Shown: positions 24,001 through 36,299 of the stretch, one piece after another
Layout of the letters: each line of letters starts with the position of its first letter
Numbering within the stretch: the first letter of the stretch is position 1
Assembly (NCBI RefSeq): GCF_026210795.1
Contig: NC_089436.1
Location: 4,774,001 to 4,838,000 of the forward strand
Reading direction: 5' to 3'
Source of the DNA: Rhizophagus irregularis
Taxonomy: Eukaryota; Glomeromycota; Glomeromycetes; Glomerales; Glomeraceae
DNA length: 64,000 nucleotides
Translations under genes and position numbers: made by a program
The notes under the pieces: generated by a model
What the model was told of the DNA's origin: nothing
Seen by the model: only the letters and a program-made list of their open reading frames with translations
The model's database searches: none

Positions 24001-26170
24001 TCAAAAATAATCACAAAAATGGAGTCAGCATATACAGTAACTTTACAGAATATAGGTATAAGTTTCTTAAGGAAAGTAAGGAGTCATTTCGTGCTGATTC
24101 CAAAGGTTCAAAGTTTGTAGTAGAAAGAGCGCAAAGAAACAGTGAGCTTACGGGAGTAAAAAATACGTTTCTAGAGTTGATAAGACAAGACATTGTACAC
24201 AAAAAATAAATATAAAAGACATAATATTAAAGTGTACCAGTATATCTTATAAAGTCTATAGAAAGGAAATAAAAAGACTTTCAAGAGAAATTTTTGACCT
24301 TGGATATTAGCTGTGGGAGGCGCAGCAGCAAAACAAAGAAATGTCACATAATGTGATTAAAAAAGTTAAAGAGGCTGAACAGAGGGAACAAATTATATTA
24401 GAGAAAAATGAGAAAATTAGGAAAGTATCTCAAGAAGTTAAATCAATAAGGTTGGAACTTAAAAAAGCAAAGTCAAGCACAAAAAATAACCGTAAAGGGA
24501 AAGGTGTAAATAGAACCCGCTTACTTATAAGATAGGTCACCCCAAGGCCTAAGATAAAAATCATATATAAAATTCTTTGCAGATCCTACTATAAAAGGAA
24601 ATTTTATGTTACATTGTTATGATTTTTTTCCTTTTTAGCTAATTAACCAATAGAATTTAAGAAAAAAGTAAAGTAAAAACTATTAGTAAAGGGCCAATTT
24701 TCTACAGTGACCTATATTATAAGTAAGCAGGGTTCTATGTAGATTGATAGACTAAAATTCAAGTTGATCAACTACCAATTGAAAAAATTGATATATCATT
24801 ATACAGTGATACGCCAATTGAGATGCTTGTGTATGACATTCCAGCATAATGGAAGGAAGATAAAATTATTACCATTTTTAAAAACTTGGGCTTGGTTAAA
24901 AAGATTTCAATCAAAAATCAATTCAAGTATAAGTCAGTTAAAATGGTAATTTATTTGAAAGTTAGGACAGGAAAATGTGAAGTGAAGAAGCAGAAATAGC
25001 ATAAATTTGCTGATTGACAAAAAAATGTATTAGTTCCATTAGTTTCCAGCTTCTAAAAAATTATCAGAAATTAGGGAGATGTTTAAGTTTGTAACCTATA
25101 AAGAGATTAAGGAAGAATTAAGAAATCATTCAGATGAAAAAATTAAGGAGTTTTATAAAGATCAAGGATGGTTCTTCGCCAAAATAATCTTTATCAAAGG
25201 TAAAAGGTTTATTTACACATATTTTGCTGATCAGAATAAATTGGAAGAAGCAGTTACTAATAGTTTAGTTACAGGACATATGGAAGATGTTTGGATTATT
25301 TCTTAAAAGAAAAAAAGTTTTAATACATTTATTTCAAGCGGAAATGATAATCCAGGTCTTACACAAGAAAGGATTTTTGTTGGGATGTTCATGAGTAGTG
25401 AAAGTAAGGAAAAAAGAGGTTTTGAGTTTATATATATGGAAAGATATAGGGGAGATTGTGGCAAGAGCAGTTGAAGCCACTTGAAGGACATATTAAAGAA
25501 AAAGAAATGATTAAAGATAATGTCAGTCAAAGTGTGAGAAAGTTATGTAAAATGATGGATTTAAGGTTGGGTACAATTAATTTCAGTGCTAGTAATGTAA
25601 ATAAAGATAAACAAAACGCAAGTTTTGTTTGAAGAAATACAAAAAACTAATGTTGAGAAAATAGTTACACAGAAAATTTTGAAGTCTGCAACAGTAGTAA
25701 AGAGTGTGAATGAAGAAGAAGTGGTAGATATTATGAACAAATATTGAAAGGGTACGTCATCAGTTTATTTTCTTGAAAAAGGGTCAGATATGAATGATCA
25801 TATGACTCCAGATAAAGTAATCGACATCACTAACAATAAGTAAAAACTGGAGAAGTACCAGTTTCTGAAGAGGATATAAGTCTATACAATAAGGTAAATC
25901 AAGTTTGTTCATCACGTCTGCCTGAAATTAAAAATGAAGAAATTTTAGAAAATAAAATTGGTAAAAGCGATGTAATAAGAAGAAATTAAGTAGGGGATCA
26001 TTTAGTAGTAATGAAACTGATGAGGAGATTGGATCAGAAAATATTCCTACAATAGTGGCGAAAAAAGAAAAATCTGCTCAAAGGGAAAAGGTAAGAAAGG
26101 TGGGAAATCAAAGAAAAAGAATAAGAAAAAGTGGTAAATTTGTTGGTAAAGTATCTATCATTAGTAATAG
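24001..26170 (+). pseudogene. Decayed ORF1-like (gag/RRM) region of a non-LTR retrotransposon
   Basis: Broken frames on the plus strand read in order: a coiled-coil-rich basic segment (24,341-24,535), then across frames a segment like VYDIPAYWKEDKI followed by IFKNLGLVKKISIK (24,810-24,930), reminiscent of an RRM fold in LINE ORF1 proteins, then 25,079-25,306 (FVTYKEIKEELRNHSDEK ... FADQNKLEEAV), and a Lys/Glu-rich tail to about 26,150. Many stops and indels separate them. No reverse transcriptase follows. The ORF1 reading is an inference from layout and composition. Confidence 0.4.
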
Positions 26171-26179
26171 TGGGTATTA

Positions 26180-26689
26180 GCATTGTTAACCGATTTGGTA
26201 TGTTGAATAGATTAACTATGATTTGCAGTCAGGGAAATTAAGTACGTTTAACTATGACTGAAATCCAATCAAATAAGACACACTTAAAATAGGAAGTTTG
26301 TTTATAGTGTAAAAGGTTATACTTTATTATAGAACTTTATAATTACAAGAATAGAACTAATGCGAACTGAAAGAACTAAAGGAATTAAGGTGAACTGAAG
26401 GAACTAAACTTATAACGAAGGAAAATACCAACATTATTTATATAAAAGTTACTACATATAGATATAATAAATATAGTAAATATAATAAATATAAGAAATA
26501 CAACTAATATAATAAATATAATAAATAAATTAAATATAATAAATAAAATAATTATATCATTTATATTAAATATAATTAATATAATTAAATATAACAAAAA
26601 TAATAGGCTATATAGGCTATGGCTAAATTGACTTAGCACAGTTGGGCACAGTAGATCCTAATTTTCCACATGATCTTCTGGTGTAGTAA
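26180..26689. other. AT-rich low-complexity DNA
   Basis: It contains repeated ATATAATAAATA words (26,450-26,600) and a short GAACTGAAGGAACTAAA repeat (26,355-26,410). No gene is seen. Confidence 0.5.
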
Positions 26690-26697
26690 GTTGTAAC

Positions 26698-28337
26698 TAG
26701 TGCTCTATACGAGCCAAGCTGGCTCATGAGCTGGCTCAAGCTTTTCAAGCTGAGCCAAGCCAAGCCATGATTAAATTGGCTTGGTGGCTCACGAGCCAGC
26801 TTGGAAGAGTTCGGGCCAGTTATTATGCTCAGCTCAAAAAGCTCGAGCCTGTAACAGACTTGGCTCAAAAAGCTCGAGCTGGCTCACGAGTCAAATGAGC
26901 TATTATACAAAAAATATTGCGAAATATTTTTATATAATAATGCATGCATAAACGAAACATTTTTGCAACTTTTTTTCATTGTTTATTAAAGAACGTTACG
27001 AAAACATTTATTTAAGTTTTTACATGTAAAATTGAAAAAAAATGCCAGAACTAATGATTCTGGCATTTTTACATGTAAAATTGAAAAAAAAAATGCCAGA
27101 ACTAATGATTCCGGCGTTTTTACATGTAAAATTGAAAAAAAAATGCCAGAACTAATGATTCTGGCGTTTTTACATGTAAAATTGAAAAAAAAATGCCAGA
27201 ACTAATGATTCTGGCATTTTTACATGTAAAATTGAAAAAAAAACGCCAGAACTAATAATTCCGGCGTTTTTACATGTAAAATTGAAAAAAAAACGCTGAA
27301 ACTAATAGTTTTGGCGTTTTTACATGTAAAATCAAAAAAAACTGCCGGAACTAATAATTCCAGCATTTTTACATGTAAAAATCAAAAAAAATGCCAGAAC
27401 TAATGATTCTGGCATTTTTACATGTAAAATTGAAAAAAAAATGCTGAAACTATCAGTTTCGGCGTTTTTACATGTAAAATCAAAAAGAAAAATGCCGGAA
27501 CTAATGATTCTGGCATTTTTACATGTAAAATTGAAAAAAAAATGCTGAAACTAATAGTTTTGGCGTTTTTACATGTAAAATCAAAAAGAAAAATGCCAGA
27601 ACTAATTATTTTGGCATTTTTACATGTACAATCGAAAAAAAATGCCGAAACTATCCGTTTCGGCATTTTTACATGTAAAATTAAAAGAAATACGCCAAAA
27701 CTATCAGTTTCGGCATTTTTACATGTAAAACCAAAAAGAAATACGCTAGAACCAATTATTCCAGTACTTTTACATGTAAAATCGAAGAAAAACGCCAAAA
27801 CTATCAGTTTTGGCATTTTTACATGTAAAACCAAAAGAAAATACGCCAGAACCAATTATTCCGGCACTTTTACATGTAAAATCAAAAAAAATGCCGAAAC
27901 TATCAGTTTTGGCATTTTTACATGTAAAACCAAAAGGAAATACGCTGGAACCAATTATTCCGGCGCTTTTACATGTAAAATCGAAAAAAAATGCCAAAAC
28001 TATCAGTTTCGGCGTTTTTACATGTAAAATCAAAAGGAAAAATGCCGAAACAAATAGTTTTGGTGTTTTATATAAATATAAAAGTAAAAAACGTTTTGCA
28101 ACATTTTTTTTAATAATTTAAAGTAAAAACGTTGCGAAAATGTTTTTATGATAAAGCTCGAGCTAGCTCGAGCCCAGCTTGGCTCAAGCCAGGATTTTCA
28201 TAGCTCAGCTTGGCTCGAAATGAGCTGAGCCAAGATTTTTTGTAGTTCAGCTCATTTCAGGCTTGGCTTGGCAAAGATCTTCAAGCCGAGCTAAACCAGA
28301 CTGTAGTTCGGCTTGAGCCGGCTCATGTAGAGTACTA
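26698..28337. mobile_element. hAT-type non-autonomous element with internal minisatellite
   Basis: The ends are TAGTGCTCTATACGAGCC and, inwards from the right, TAGTACTCTACATGAGCCGG. The 8-bp direct repeat GTTGTAAC flanks them (26,690-26,697 and 28,338-28,345), which with TAGTGCTC-like ends is characteristic of hAT transposons. The subterminal 200 bp on each side are packed with GAGCCAAGC/GCTCGAGC words able to form hairpins. The centre is a 21-unit tandem array. No transposase is encoded. Confidence 0.85.
27015..28075. repeat. 21-unit hairpin minisatellite, period ~50 bp
   Basis: Each unit has TTTTTACATGTAAAAT, a run of A, and an inverted repeat such as TGCCAGAACTAATGATTCTGGCA. The palindrome ACATGT recurs at 27,022, 27,071, 27,122 and so on to 28,020. 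The hairpin arms drift between units, yet pairing is largely kept (TGCCAG/CTGGCA, CGCC-/-GGCG, GCTGAAA/TTTTGGC). Frames through the array on both strands are consequences of the repeat. Confidence 0.9.
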
Positions 28338-28879
28338 GTTGTAACCCTACATGTGACTAGAGGTAACAGGTTCCTCCTCTTAATTTGCAGCTCCTGCAAA
28401 AATCAATAAATAATTCCTAAGTCTCCTTATCTGAAGTCTGGTAATTTTTCTAATAACCTGGATGTTTAGTTTCTTCGTCCTTAAGATTTGTTTTGGAAAA
28501 AACTCAAAAATATCAAAAGTCTTTTTTACAATTGTTGCATAATGTAATGACATTTTATGCTTATATTTCAATCATTCGCTAGGAGTTGATAGTTGGTCTA
28601 GAAGTTGTCCTAAATAGAAAGAGTTAATCATTGCCAATTGTATGTCTTTTAGTCGTATTGACTAAAGCTCTGAACAGTTCCGGTTCTATCTGAAAACTGA
28701 ACCGGAACCGAACTGAAAATCCGTTTCGGTTCTAAAAAATTTTAATCCAAAATTTCCGGCTCGGTTCCGGTTCCGGTTTGGTTTATTTAATAATCTGACT
28801 CGGGAACTGAACTGGAAACCAGTGGAACTGATGAAAAATTTTTTTTTTATTATTATTTAAGACCAGTGTTTCTCTTTTT

Positions 28880-29250
28880 CATTCTTCCTTTAGGTTCTTG
28901 GTTCCTTGCGGCTCTTCGTAAAAAGCAGGTGTCATATATCTTTTTTTTTGTTTTTTTTTCGTTCATTCTCCTTTGCTAATTTCGTCCACTTTTTATTTAG
29001 GTATTCAGTTCTTTGCAGTTTTTTATGGGTGGGCAATGGTTAGAATCATTCTTTTTGCTTCTTTCATCTTTCATTCCTTGCTAATTTCATTCTTCTCTCC
29101 TTTAGGTTTTCAGTTCTTGTTGCTTTTCGCGAAAAGGTATGTGTTTAGAAAAGTTTTTTGTTATTTTTTCCGTTTCTTTCATATTCTTTTGCTAATTTCA
29201 TCCTTTTTTCTTCAGGTATTCTGTTCTTTGCGAGCAAGAAAATTTTGTAA
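28880..29250 (+). repeat. Splice-flanked tandem array (array 3)
   Basis: Four units of about 105 bp, each with TCCTTTAG or TTCTTCAG, then a 30-40-base core such as GTTCTTGGTTCCTTGCGG, then GTGTCAT or GTATGTG. The cores resemble those of array 4 in complement, so the two arrays face each other across the element. Confidence 0.6.
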
Positions 29251-29302
29251 CGCAGAATAATTTGGGGGAAAATAGAGATAAAGGGAAGTTTTAAGGCGGA
29301 TG

Positions 29303-29429
29303 ACGTATCAGTAGAAAAGTAGTGGAAGTTATAAATGATTTGAGATCAGAAAATCAATCAACTCCCACGCAACAAAGTATCGATACAGAATCGGAGGAGA
29401 GAGTCACAAGAACAGTCTTAGGTATATGT
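29303..29429 (+). other. Short open stretch of coding character, unassigned
   Basis: Directly after the last unit of array 3, about 42 codons read as RISRKVVEVINDLRSENQ followed by a Thr/Glu-rich run, ending at TAA 29,429. It could be a terminal exon of a transcript crossing array 3, or chance. I do not recognise it. Confidence 0.2.
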
Positions 29430-32078
29430 AAAGGATAAGATAATACGATTAATGAAGAAGGTAAACTGAGGGAGGATAAATTAATATTTTTTCTTTTATT
29501 TTACGTGTATTATTGTTTGAATCTATAGTGTAGTTTAAAAGGTTAATAGATTAGTTAGGTTAATAGTTTTAAATTAGACTTAGGCGAAATCCACAAAAGT
29601 AGGGAATTAAAATAAAAAAAAAATAAAACTAAAATAAAATAAAAATGAAATTTACAATTAAGTTGCGAAGTTGTTGCCACAGTATATTTATTATTTTAAA
29701 AAAATCTTTTCGAAATTAAGCATCATGTAATTGTAAGAAAAATTCGGATGAATTTTTCTTAATTTACAATTATAAGTTGCCGCAGAAGCTTATATAGTAT
29801 ATAAAAAATAATTAATAATTTACCAAGATACAACTATACGATAAATGCTAATAATTTACCATAAAAATACATTTTTTAAATACTAAGCTAATTTGAATTT
29901 TTATATTTTATCCATGCTTTTAAACACATAAGTTTTCGAATTGTTTCTGGATCTAAGCTGCATCATCTTTGTGTAATGAAATCTGTACCACTGGAAAATA
30001 CTCGTTTAACTGGAACACTTGTACCTATTTAAAATAGCAAATTAATGATTATATTGTAAATTATTATTAAATAATTAAAGTTAAATATACCAGGAATTGC
30101 TAAAAAATCTCTAGCCATTTTTGACAAATTCGGAAATTTATTTTCATGAACCTATAAAAAAATTAAAAATTTAATAAACTTCCAAATAACTGATATGATA
30201 AATAATATCATGTATTTGTTATTTACCTTCCAAAATGCTAAAATATCCATGTCAAAATTTGCTGGTGGTTCATTAAGATATGCTTTAAGCTCATCAGAAT
30301 AAGAAGTTTTTCGCTTCTTAAACATATGAGCTGCAAGAGAATTTTGATTAATATTTTGATTATCATTTTCATTATTTTCTGGTTTATATTTGGTTACCCA
30401 TAATTCTTTAATTTGATTTTTATATGCAATAATATAGTCTTCTTCAAATTCATTATCAGTATAATATTGGAGTTTATGTCATGGATCAATTACTATTAAA
30501 TAAATAATTTAATTAATAATTTTACAGTAAACAAGCAATTATTAACTAAATATATATATTACATACTAGTTGCAATTATATAAACAAGTCCATCTGAACT
30601 CGGATAATATTGTTGTAACTTATTTTTGGCATTATTTGTGGCATTAACAACATCTTCTGATTTTGTATCAGTTTCTTCATCAAGAAAATCTTCAATCTTA
30701 TCAATTAAATAATTATATATTGGCACAGTCTGGCCGAGTGTTGGAAAATATGATGAACTCATCTCTAAGGTTGCTTTTTCAAAACACTAAAAATTAATTA
30801 AAAATTAATATAATGTAAAAAATTTAATAGCAATTATATAAATTATATATTTACTGTTAATAAACCTTGTATTTCTTTTATTTTCTTCCATTCTATATCA
30901 TTTAATACATAAGATAAAAGTTCTTTATCTGTTACAGCAAAATTATATAGTGGCTAATAAATAAATACTAATAAGTATTAATATATATGATATATTTTTT
31001 ATATACTATAAAATATTTTTACCTCGCGTAAAATAATAGCCCTTTCTATCATATTATGTGTAGAATTCCATCTTGTCTTGACATCAGGGATTAATTCTAA
31101 TGGCTTTATATTTAAAGCAATACATTGTCTTTTAAATTTTTCTTTTTTTTGAGGAGATACTCTAATTTTTATTATTAATGTTCGAAGCTATTAATAAAAA
31201 TGTAATAAATTCATTAATATAATTATTAATAATTAATAATTTATTATAAGTAAAATTAATTATAAATTATATAACTTACTTTTGCAATAACTCCTAATGT
31301 ACTTGTAGAAGTATTTTCTTGTAAAATTTCATTTTCATTTTCAGGAGCTTCTTCGTTTAATGTTTTAAGTATATTTTGTACTGTTAAATTAATTATATGA
31401 GCTAAACAACGAACACGTTGATTTTTAGCAATAAATTCAATTCCTTCATATTCACAAATACTTTCAAATTTACTAAACATCTTATTTATATTAGACGCAT
31501 TGTCGGTACTAATACCTAATATCTAATGTATTTCAAAAAAAATTAAAATTAAAAAATTTATTAAATAAAGTATTTAGCAATATTTACTTTTTGTAAAAGT
31601 TCAAATTCCTTCAAAACTTCAAACAATTTGGATGCAAGATTCTCTCCTGAGTGTGGTCCTTCTATATGAGAAAAATCAAGAGTAGTGTTTTCAAGTTTCC
31701 AATCATTTGTAATCCAGTGAATAGTTATTCCTAAAAAAGAAATTTGATTCTTTGACGTCCATGCATCTAGTGTAATAGAAACTTTGCTTGGTATTTCCTA
31801 TAAATTTATAAAATAATATATTAAATAAAATATTTGTAATAATAATTTAATATATTTAAATACATAACAAACCTGTAATTTTTTTTTTATAAATTCTTTT
31901 TCATCTTTAAAAATTTTTATAATATCATTATGAATTGTATCAGCTGAAGGTATTTTAACTTCAGAATTAAGACGTATTATCATTTTTTGAAATAATAAAT
32001 TTTGAACTATGGTAAAAGGCTGATCATCACTAATAATCCAATAAACTAAATCATTACGAAAAGATTCCTGTGTAAATG

Positions 32079-32575
32079 TTGTGCCTCAGATCGATTCTTG
32101 CCTCAGATTGAAGCTCACGCACCTCACATTGAGATTGTCACCTGACACACCTCATTTGAATCATTCAATAAAGTCTGTTATAAGTAAACTTTTTTTCTCA
32201 TTAATTAAACCACTTTTTGTAATATAAACAAACTTGTGCACCATAATGAGTTACATGTTTCCTGAAATTTTTATGTAAATCCGATTTATATTGAAGTTTA
32301 TATTTGTGTTTTATCTGAAAAATCATTAAATTTTAAGTCATTTTTCAAATGAAAAGATTTAATAAGTATGATTTCAATTAATCTGAAATTATAGGATTGT
32401 ATACTTAAAATAATGATAAATAAGTTTACTTAGTACTTAAAAATACATTAAAAATTGGAAATTTTGATGTTTAATTATAGCACATTTTTATTAGCAATTG
32501 AGGTGCGTCAGATGACAATCTCAATCTGAGGTGCGTGAGCTTCAATCTGAGGCAAGAATCGATCTGAGGCACAAC
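32079..32575. mobile_element. MITE with ~60-bp inverted repeats in hAT intron
   Basis: The left end TTGTGCCTCAGATCGATTCT and the right end are near-perfect inverted repeats extending about 60 bp, with internal inverted copies of CACGCACCTCA and TTGAGATTGTCA. The middle is AT-rich and non-coding. The target duplication is not clear (flanks AAAT and ATAAAT). It sits in the first intron of the hAT transposase gene. Confidence 0.8.
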
Positions 32576-32618
32576 ATAAATATCTATAATATAATTGGTT
32601 TAATTAATATCAGATATA

Positions 32619-33955
32619 CAGTCAACTCCCTCTATAGTCACTCCCGTTATAGTCACATTTTACTATATAGTCACACCAGTTGAATGTTCAAAACACTTTA
32701 TTATTAAAATCTATCCTATATAGTCACAATCTATCTATAGTCACTATCACACCTATCCTCAAAAATCTTATATTAAAAAGAACTGTTTATAATCACAGTT
32801 ATATAAATAATATATTAAATAACTTGGCATCTAATAATCGTACAAAGATGTATCATAGCTTGTTAGAATCGTCTCACTGAGACAAATCGAATGGTGGTAG
32901 TTTTATCCTTTTCTGATCACTGGCTGACGAGTTATTCAACAAAATGTTAAACATCGGCATTATAATATTTCTTGATTTACGTTTACTGCGCCATTTAACA
33001 TTTTGCTAGATTTCTCGGTACCTAGTGATTGTAAAAAGACGATTTATAGCTCGTTGGAATCGCCTCATCGAGACGAATCGAATGGTGGTAAGCTCATCTC
33101 TCTGTGATCAATATTAACGGAGTTATTACTTAAAAACCATTTAATATTTTTTAATTTCGGAAATTGATCTAGTGATTGGATTTCGATGTATCTTATACCA
33201 TTAGATTCGTCTCATCAAGACGAATCGAATGGTAGTAAGATCGTCTTTCTAGGATCAATATTGGCAGAGTTATTACACAAAAACCATTAATATTTTTTAA
33301 ATTTTGGAAATTAATCTAGTGATTGGATTTCGACGTATTTTATACCATTAGAACCGTCTCATCAAGACGAATCGAATGGCGGTAAGATCATCTCTCTACG
33401 ATTAATATTGGCGAAGTTAGGCCACTCCAATTTAATAGTTTGTTTAACGTACCCCACCCCCCTCATTTTTGAAAATTTTTTAAAAATAAACAAACATATG
33501 TTATATCACGTGACTTATAATAACATCACCGATCTGTATAATATTTAAAAGAATTTCTTTCCAGTGTATTTGAATCTACCAAAGAAAATGGTATAATTAA
33601 TAAAAGTAATATATGTAAACTTATTAATTGCATTATCTGTAATAAATTAAGATGTATTTTTAGTAAAAATGCATTGAGTAATAAAGAAAAAACTATGTTT
33701 ATTTTTAAATGTTTACTTAATTTGACCCCCTCCCCCCCCTCAATTTTTATATAAAGTTAGGACGTTAAACAAACTATTAAATTGGAGCAGCCTTACGATA
33801 CAATAAAGTTTTAAGTATAATTCTGGCTAAAATTATGTTAATTTTTGGCCGGAATTATGATATACAAATATAAGAAATTTTTTATATAGTCACATCTCTT
33901 TATAATCACCAAATATGGACTGTCCCAAATGTGTGACTATAAAGAGAGTTGACTG
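32619..33955. mobile_element. Pogo/Tigger-like non-autonomous element, TA target
   Basis: The ends CAGTCAACTCCCTCTATAGT and, inwards from the right, CAGTCAACTCTCTTTATAGT are inverted repeats flanked by TA on both sides. Next to the left end the word TATAGTCAC recurs several times. CAGTC- ends and TA duplication suit the pogo group of Tc1/mariner. A second copy at 41,136-51,796 has the same ends and interior. The interior carries four copies of the GTCTCATCGAGAC-type motif. No transposase is encoded. Confidence 0.85.
33420..33792. mobile_element. Harbinger-like MITE, TTA target duplication
   Basis: The ends GGCCACTCCAATTTAATAG and CTATTAAATTGGAGCAGCC are inverted repeats, and TTA is duplicated (33,417-33,419 and 33,793-33,795). 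The sister copy of the host element has the uninterrupted sequence GCGAAGTTACGATAC at 42,930-42,945, a direct empty site. TTA duplication with GG(C)C-starting ends is typical of PIF/Harbinger. Both inner flanks carry C-rich runs (CCCACCCCCC; CCCTCCCCCC). Confidence 0.9.
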
Positions 33956-34439
33956 TATTATAAAATATAAAATAATAAATTAAAAATAAAATAGTACTAC
34001 ATACCAATGGCTCTGAGATTTCAAGTTTATTTAATGCACTGGTTAATTGACTTATTTCTGAATATATATCATTATGTTTAGTTTTAATATGCTTCCATAA
34101 ACTAGATGTTGAACCATCTTTAGCTATTTTATAATTTTTATTACAATACTTGCAATCATATCGATTGTATGTATTATTTAAAGTAAAATAATCATGAACT
34201 ACAGATTTATAGTTTCTACTACTCTACTGTGGAATATCTTCTGGTTCGCTAATATGAGGTGTTGCATCACGTGATATACCATTATCGGATAAACTTTCAG
34301 AATCTATATCAATATTACTCATCTGAAGTATTTGAAAAGAAGAGGGGTAAAATGGATCAAAGAAATTTTTTTATTTAATGTAAAAATAATTTTTCTTTTT
34401 TTTTTTCTCAAAATCTTTTTTTTAAATGTATATTATACA

Positions 34440-34650
34440 CCATTTAAATAGAAATATTTACTAAAAAAATTGGGCAATATCAATCGGCAATATGGCAATA
34501 TCAATCACAATATTTAATCGGTAATAATCAATCAGAATAATTGGCAATATCAATCAAAAAAATTGATCGGTACAATGTCTTGGCAAAAAAAATTGATTGG
34601 CGCAATGTCTTGGCAACATCAATCAAAATTGGCAATATCAATCAAAAAAA
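34440..34650. repeat. Short-motif repeat GGCAATATCAATC
   Basis: The word GGCAATATCAATC and variants recur about nine times upstream of the hAT transposase start. It is non-coding and could be subterminal transposase-binding repeats, which is an inference. Confidence 0.55.
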
Positions 34651-35285
34651 AATTTTTTTTATTGTTAGAAATTAATTTTCGTACATTTTGTATAATTGAA
34701 TGTTTTATATAAGAAGATAAAGAATACGATCTTTACACATTACACGCGCAGCTATTTCTAATTTTAATTAAAAAAAAACTATAAAATAAAAAAAAAAAAT
34801 TAAAAATATGCTTGGCAAAATTTCAGTTGCACAGTCCTATGCTTCAGCAACATAGTTAATATAGTTAATGGCCACTTTTATGCTAATCTTTTCGCCATTT
34901 ATATATTAAAAAAAAGAATTTGGACGTTAAAAATAATATTGGGTGGTTCATTTATATTGGCGCATGAACATGTGACATGACAGTTTTTTGATAGGGAATT
35001 AAAAAAATATTATAAAGTAATTGTTAATATTAGTGATGTGGCGGACAGAGAAAAAATAAATAAATAATAAATTAAAGAAAATTAAAGGGAAACTACCTTA
35101 TCCGTGAGTCCATAAAGATCATTAGAAATGAAGACTACAGAAAAGTAGGTGGTTCAATTTTTTTTTATTTTTTGTTTCATTTCGTATATTTCCTTTATTT
35201 CCTTTGTTAAATTAATTCATTGCTTCTTTTAAAGTGCAAAAAAATTAAGATCTAAAAAAGAAAAAAAAGAGAATGACGAAATTAG

Positions 35286-36140
35286 TAGTGCTCCTACCGG
35301 GTCAGATTCGGTCAGGTTTGGAGAATATATCCGACTCGACCCGGCAAAAATAGAAATGATCCGATTTTAACCCGACCCGAGTATATTTAATTCGAATAAC
35401 CCGGGTTAAACCCGAAATTTTAGTAATTTTCATTGCTGTATGCTTAGTAATATATCAAAAATATTTTTTCAAACATAATTTCTTCAATAACGCAAGGTAA
35501 TTGATCTAAAAGATGATCATATAGGTCACACAACTTTTTATTATTAAAATTAAAGCTAAGCACGAATTTAAAGATATCTTCAATTCCTGTTTATTTATTG
35601 CTTTATATTTGAACTATAAAATCGAAATTGTATCACTTGCTTTAACAGAAATTTGACTATATTTTATGACTGCCAGGACTCTAAACACATGCATGCTCTA
35701 ATTGTATCTGCTTTAAGACTACATCTTTTTGCAGCTATCAAATCAGTTCCATCAGCAAATATTCTTTCTACTGGAACGCTGGTTGCTTTATTAATTATCA
35801 AAATAAACTTATTAGCTAATGTAATATTAATAATTAATAATAATTCATACACATATCTGTAATTGCAAGGTGTCTTTAGCAATTTTCGCTATACTACCTC
35901 ATTCATCTAACAAAATTATATAAAATTAATTAATATTAACGCGTAATCAATATGTGATCAGTGATTTTAATGATTATCCGAGTCTAATTCGGGTCAAAAC
36001 CCGAGTCAAGGAAATGAATAACCCGACCCGACGGGTTGGGTCATGCGGGTCACGGGTTACTAAAATTGTTAGTACCGACCCGATTTAAAATTCACTCAGG
36101 TTGAATTATCCGGGTTAGACCCAAATTTTGCGGAGCACTA
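35286..36140 (-). mobile_element. hAT deletion derivative, 8-bp target duplication
   Basis: The ends are TAGTGCTCCTACCGGGTC and, inwards from the right, TAGTGCTCCGCAAAATTTGG. The direct repeat GAAATTAG flanks them (35,278-35,285 and 36,141-36,148). GC-rich CCCGACCCG words lie inside both ends. The centre keeps only the C-terminal end of a hAT transposase. The insertion lies in array 4, and its target repeat GAAATTAG is part of the array unit. Confidence 0.9.
35664..35850 (-). pseudogene. hAT transposase C-terminal fragment
   Basis: The minus strand reads ATSVPVERIFADGTDL and then AAKRCSLKADTIRACMCLES, the conserved end of the hAT dimerisation domain. It parallels the last exon of the transposase at 29,888. 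The rest of the gene has been deleted, and the fragment is recognisable but non-functional. Confidence 0.8.
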
Positions 36141-36299
36141 GAAATTAGTAAGGGAACAAAAAAATAATACGAAGAAAGAAAAAAATGATAAACATACATT
36201 TTCTGAAGAGTACAAAGAATCAAAATCCTAAATTTAAGAAAACACACGAAATTAACAAAAGAGAATGAGAAAGAAAACAAAAAATACAGAAAATAAAAA

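Larger units (their letters stand above)
29888..34322 (-). pseudogene. hAT transposase, ten exons, three nonsense codons
   Basis: Exons 34,322-34,005, 32,067-31,873, 31,797-31,588, 31,522-31,280, 31,187-31,023, 30,953-30,855, 30,786-30,567, 30,492-30,227, 30,151-30,091 and 30,024-29,888 have GT/AG borders and join to 638 codons without a frameshift. Domains in order: BED zinc finger (CKYCNKNYK ... LWKHIKTKH), RNase H-like core with ITLDAWTS and ISTDNASN, CLAHIINL, TRWNSTHNMIERA, and the C-terminal hAT dimerisation region (LAFWKVHENKFPNL, ARDFLAIPGTSVPVKRVFS). Nonsense codons are TAG near 34,229 (IPQ-stop-SS), TGA near 30,481 (DP-stop-HKL) and TGA near 29,951 (QR-stop-CSLD). All fit C-to-T changes from CAG/CGA codons. 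The first intron is swollen by two insertions. The protein would mobilise the surrounding element. Confidence 0.88.

Noticed and set aside
27015-28075. CRISPR-like regular array
   Set aside because: Period and palindromic repeats resemble a CRISPR array superficially, but there are no unique spacers, the units drift continuously, and the array lies inside a eukaryotic hAT-type element.
27418-28121. Overlapping open frames on both strands with LHVK/FTCK repeats
   Set aside because: They are translations of the ~50-bp minisatellite; both strands and several frames are open because the unit lacks stops. There is no start context, domain or splice logic.
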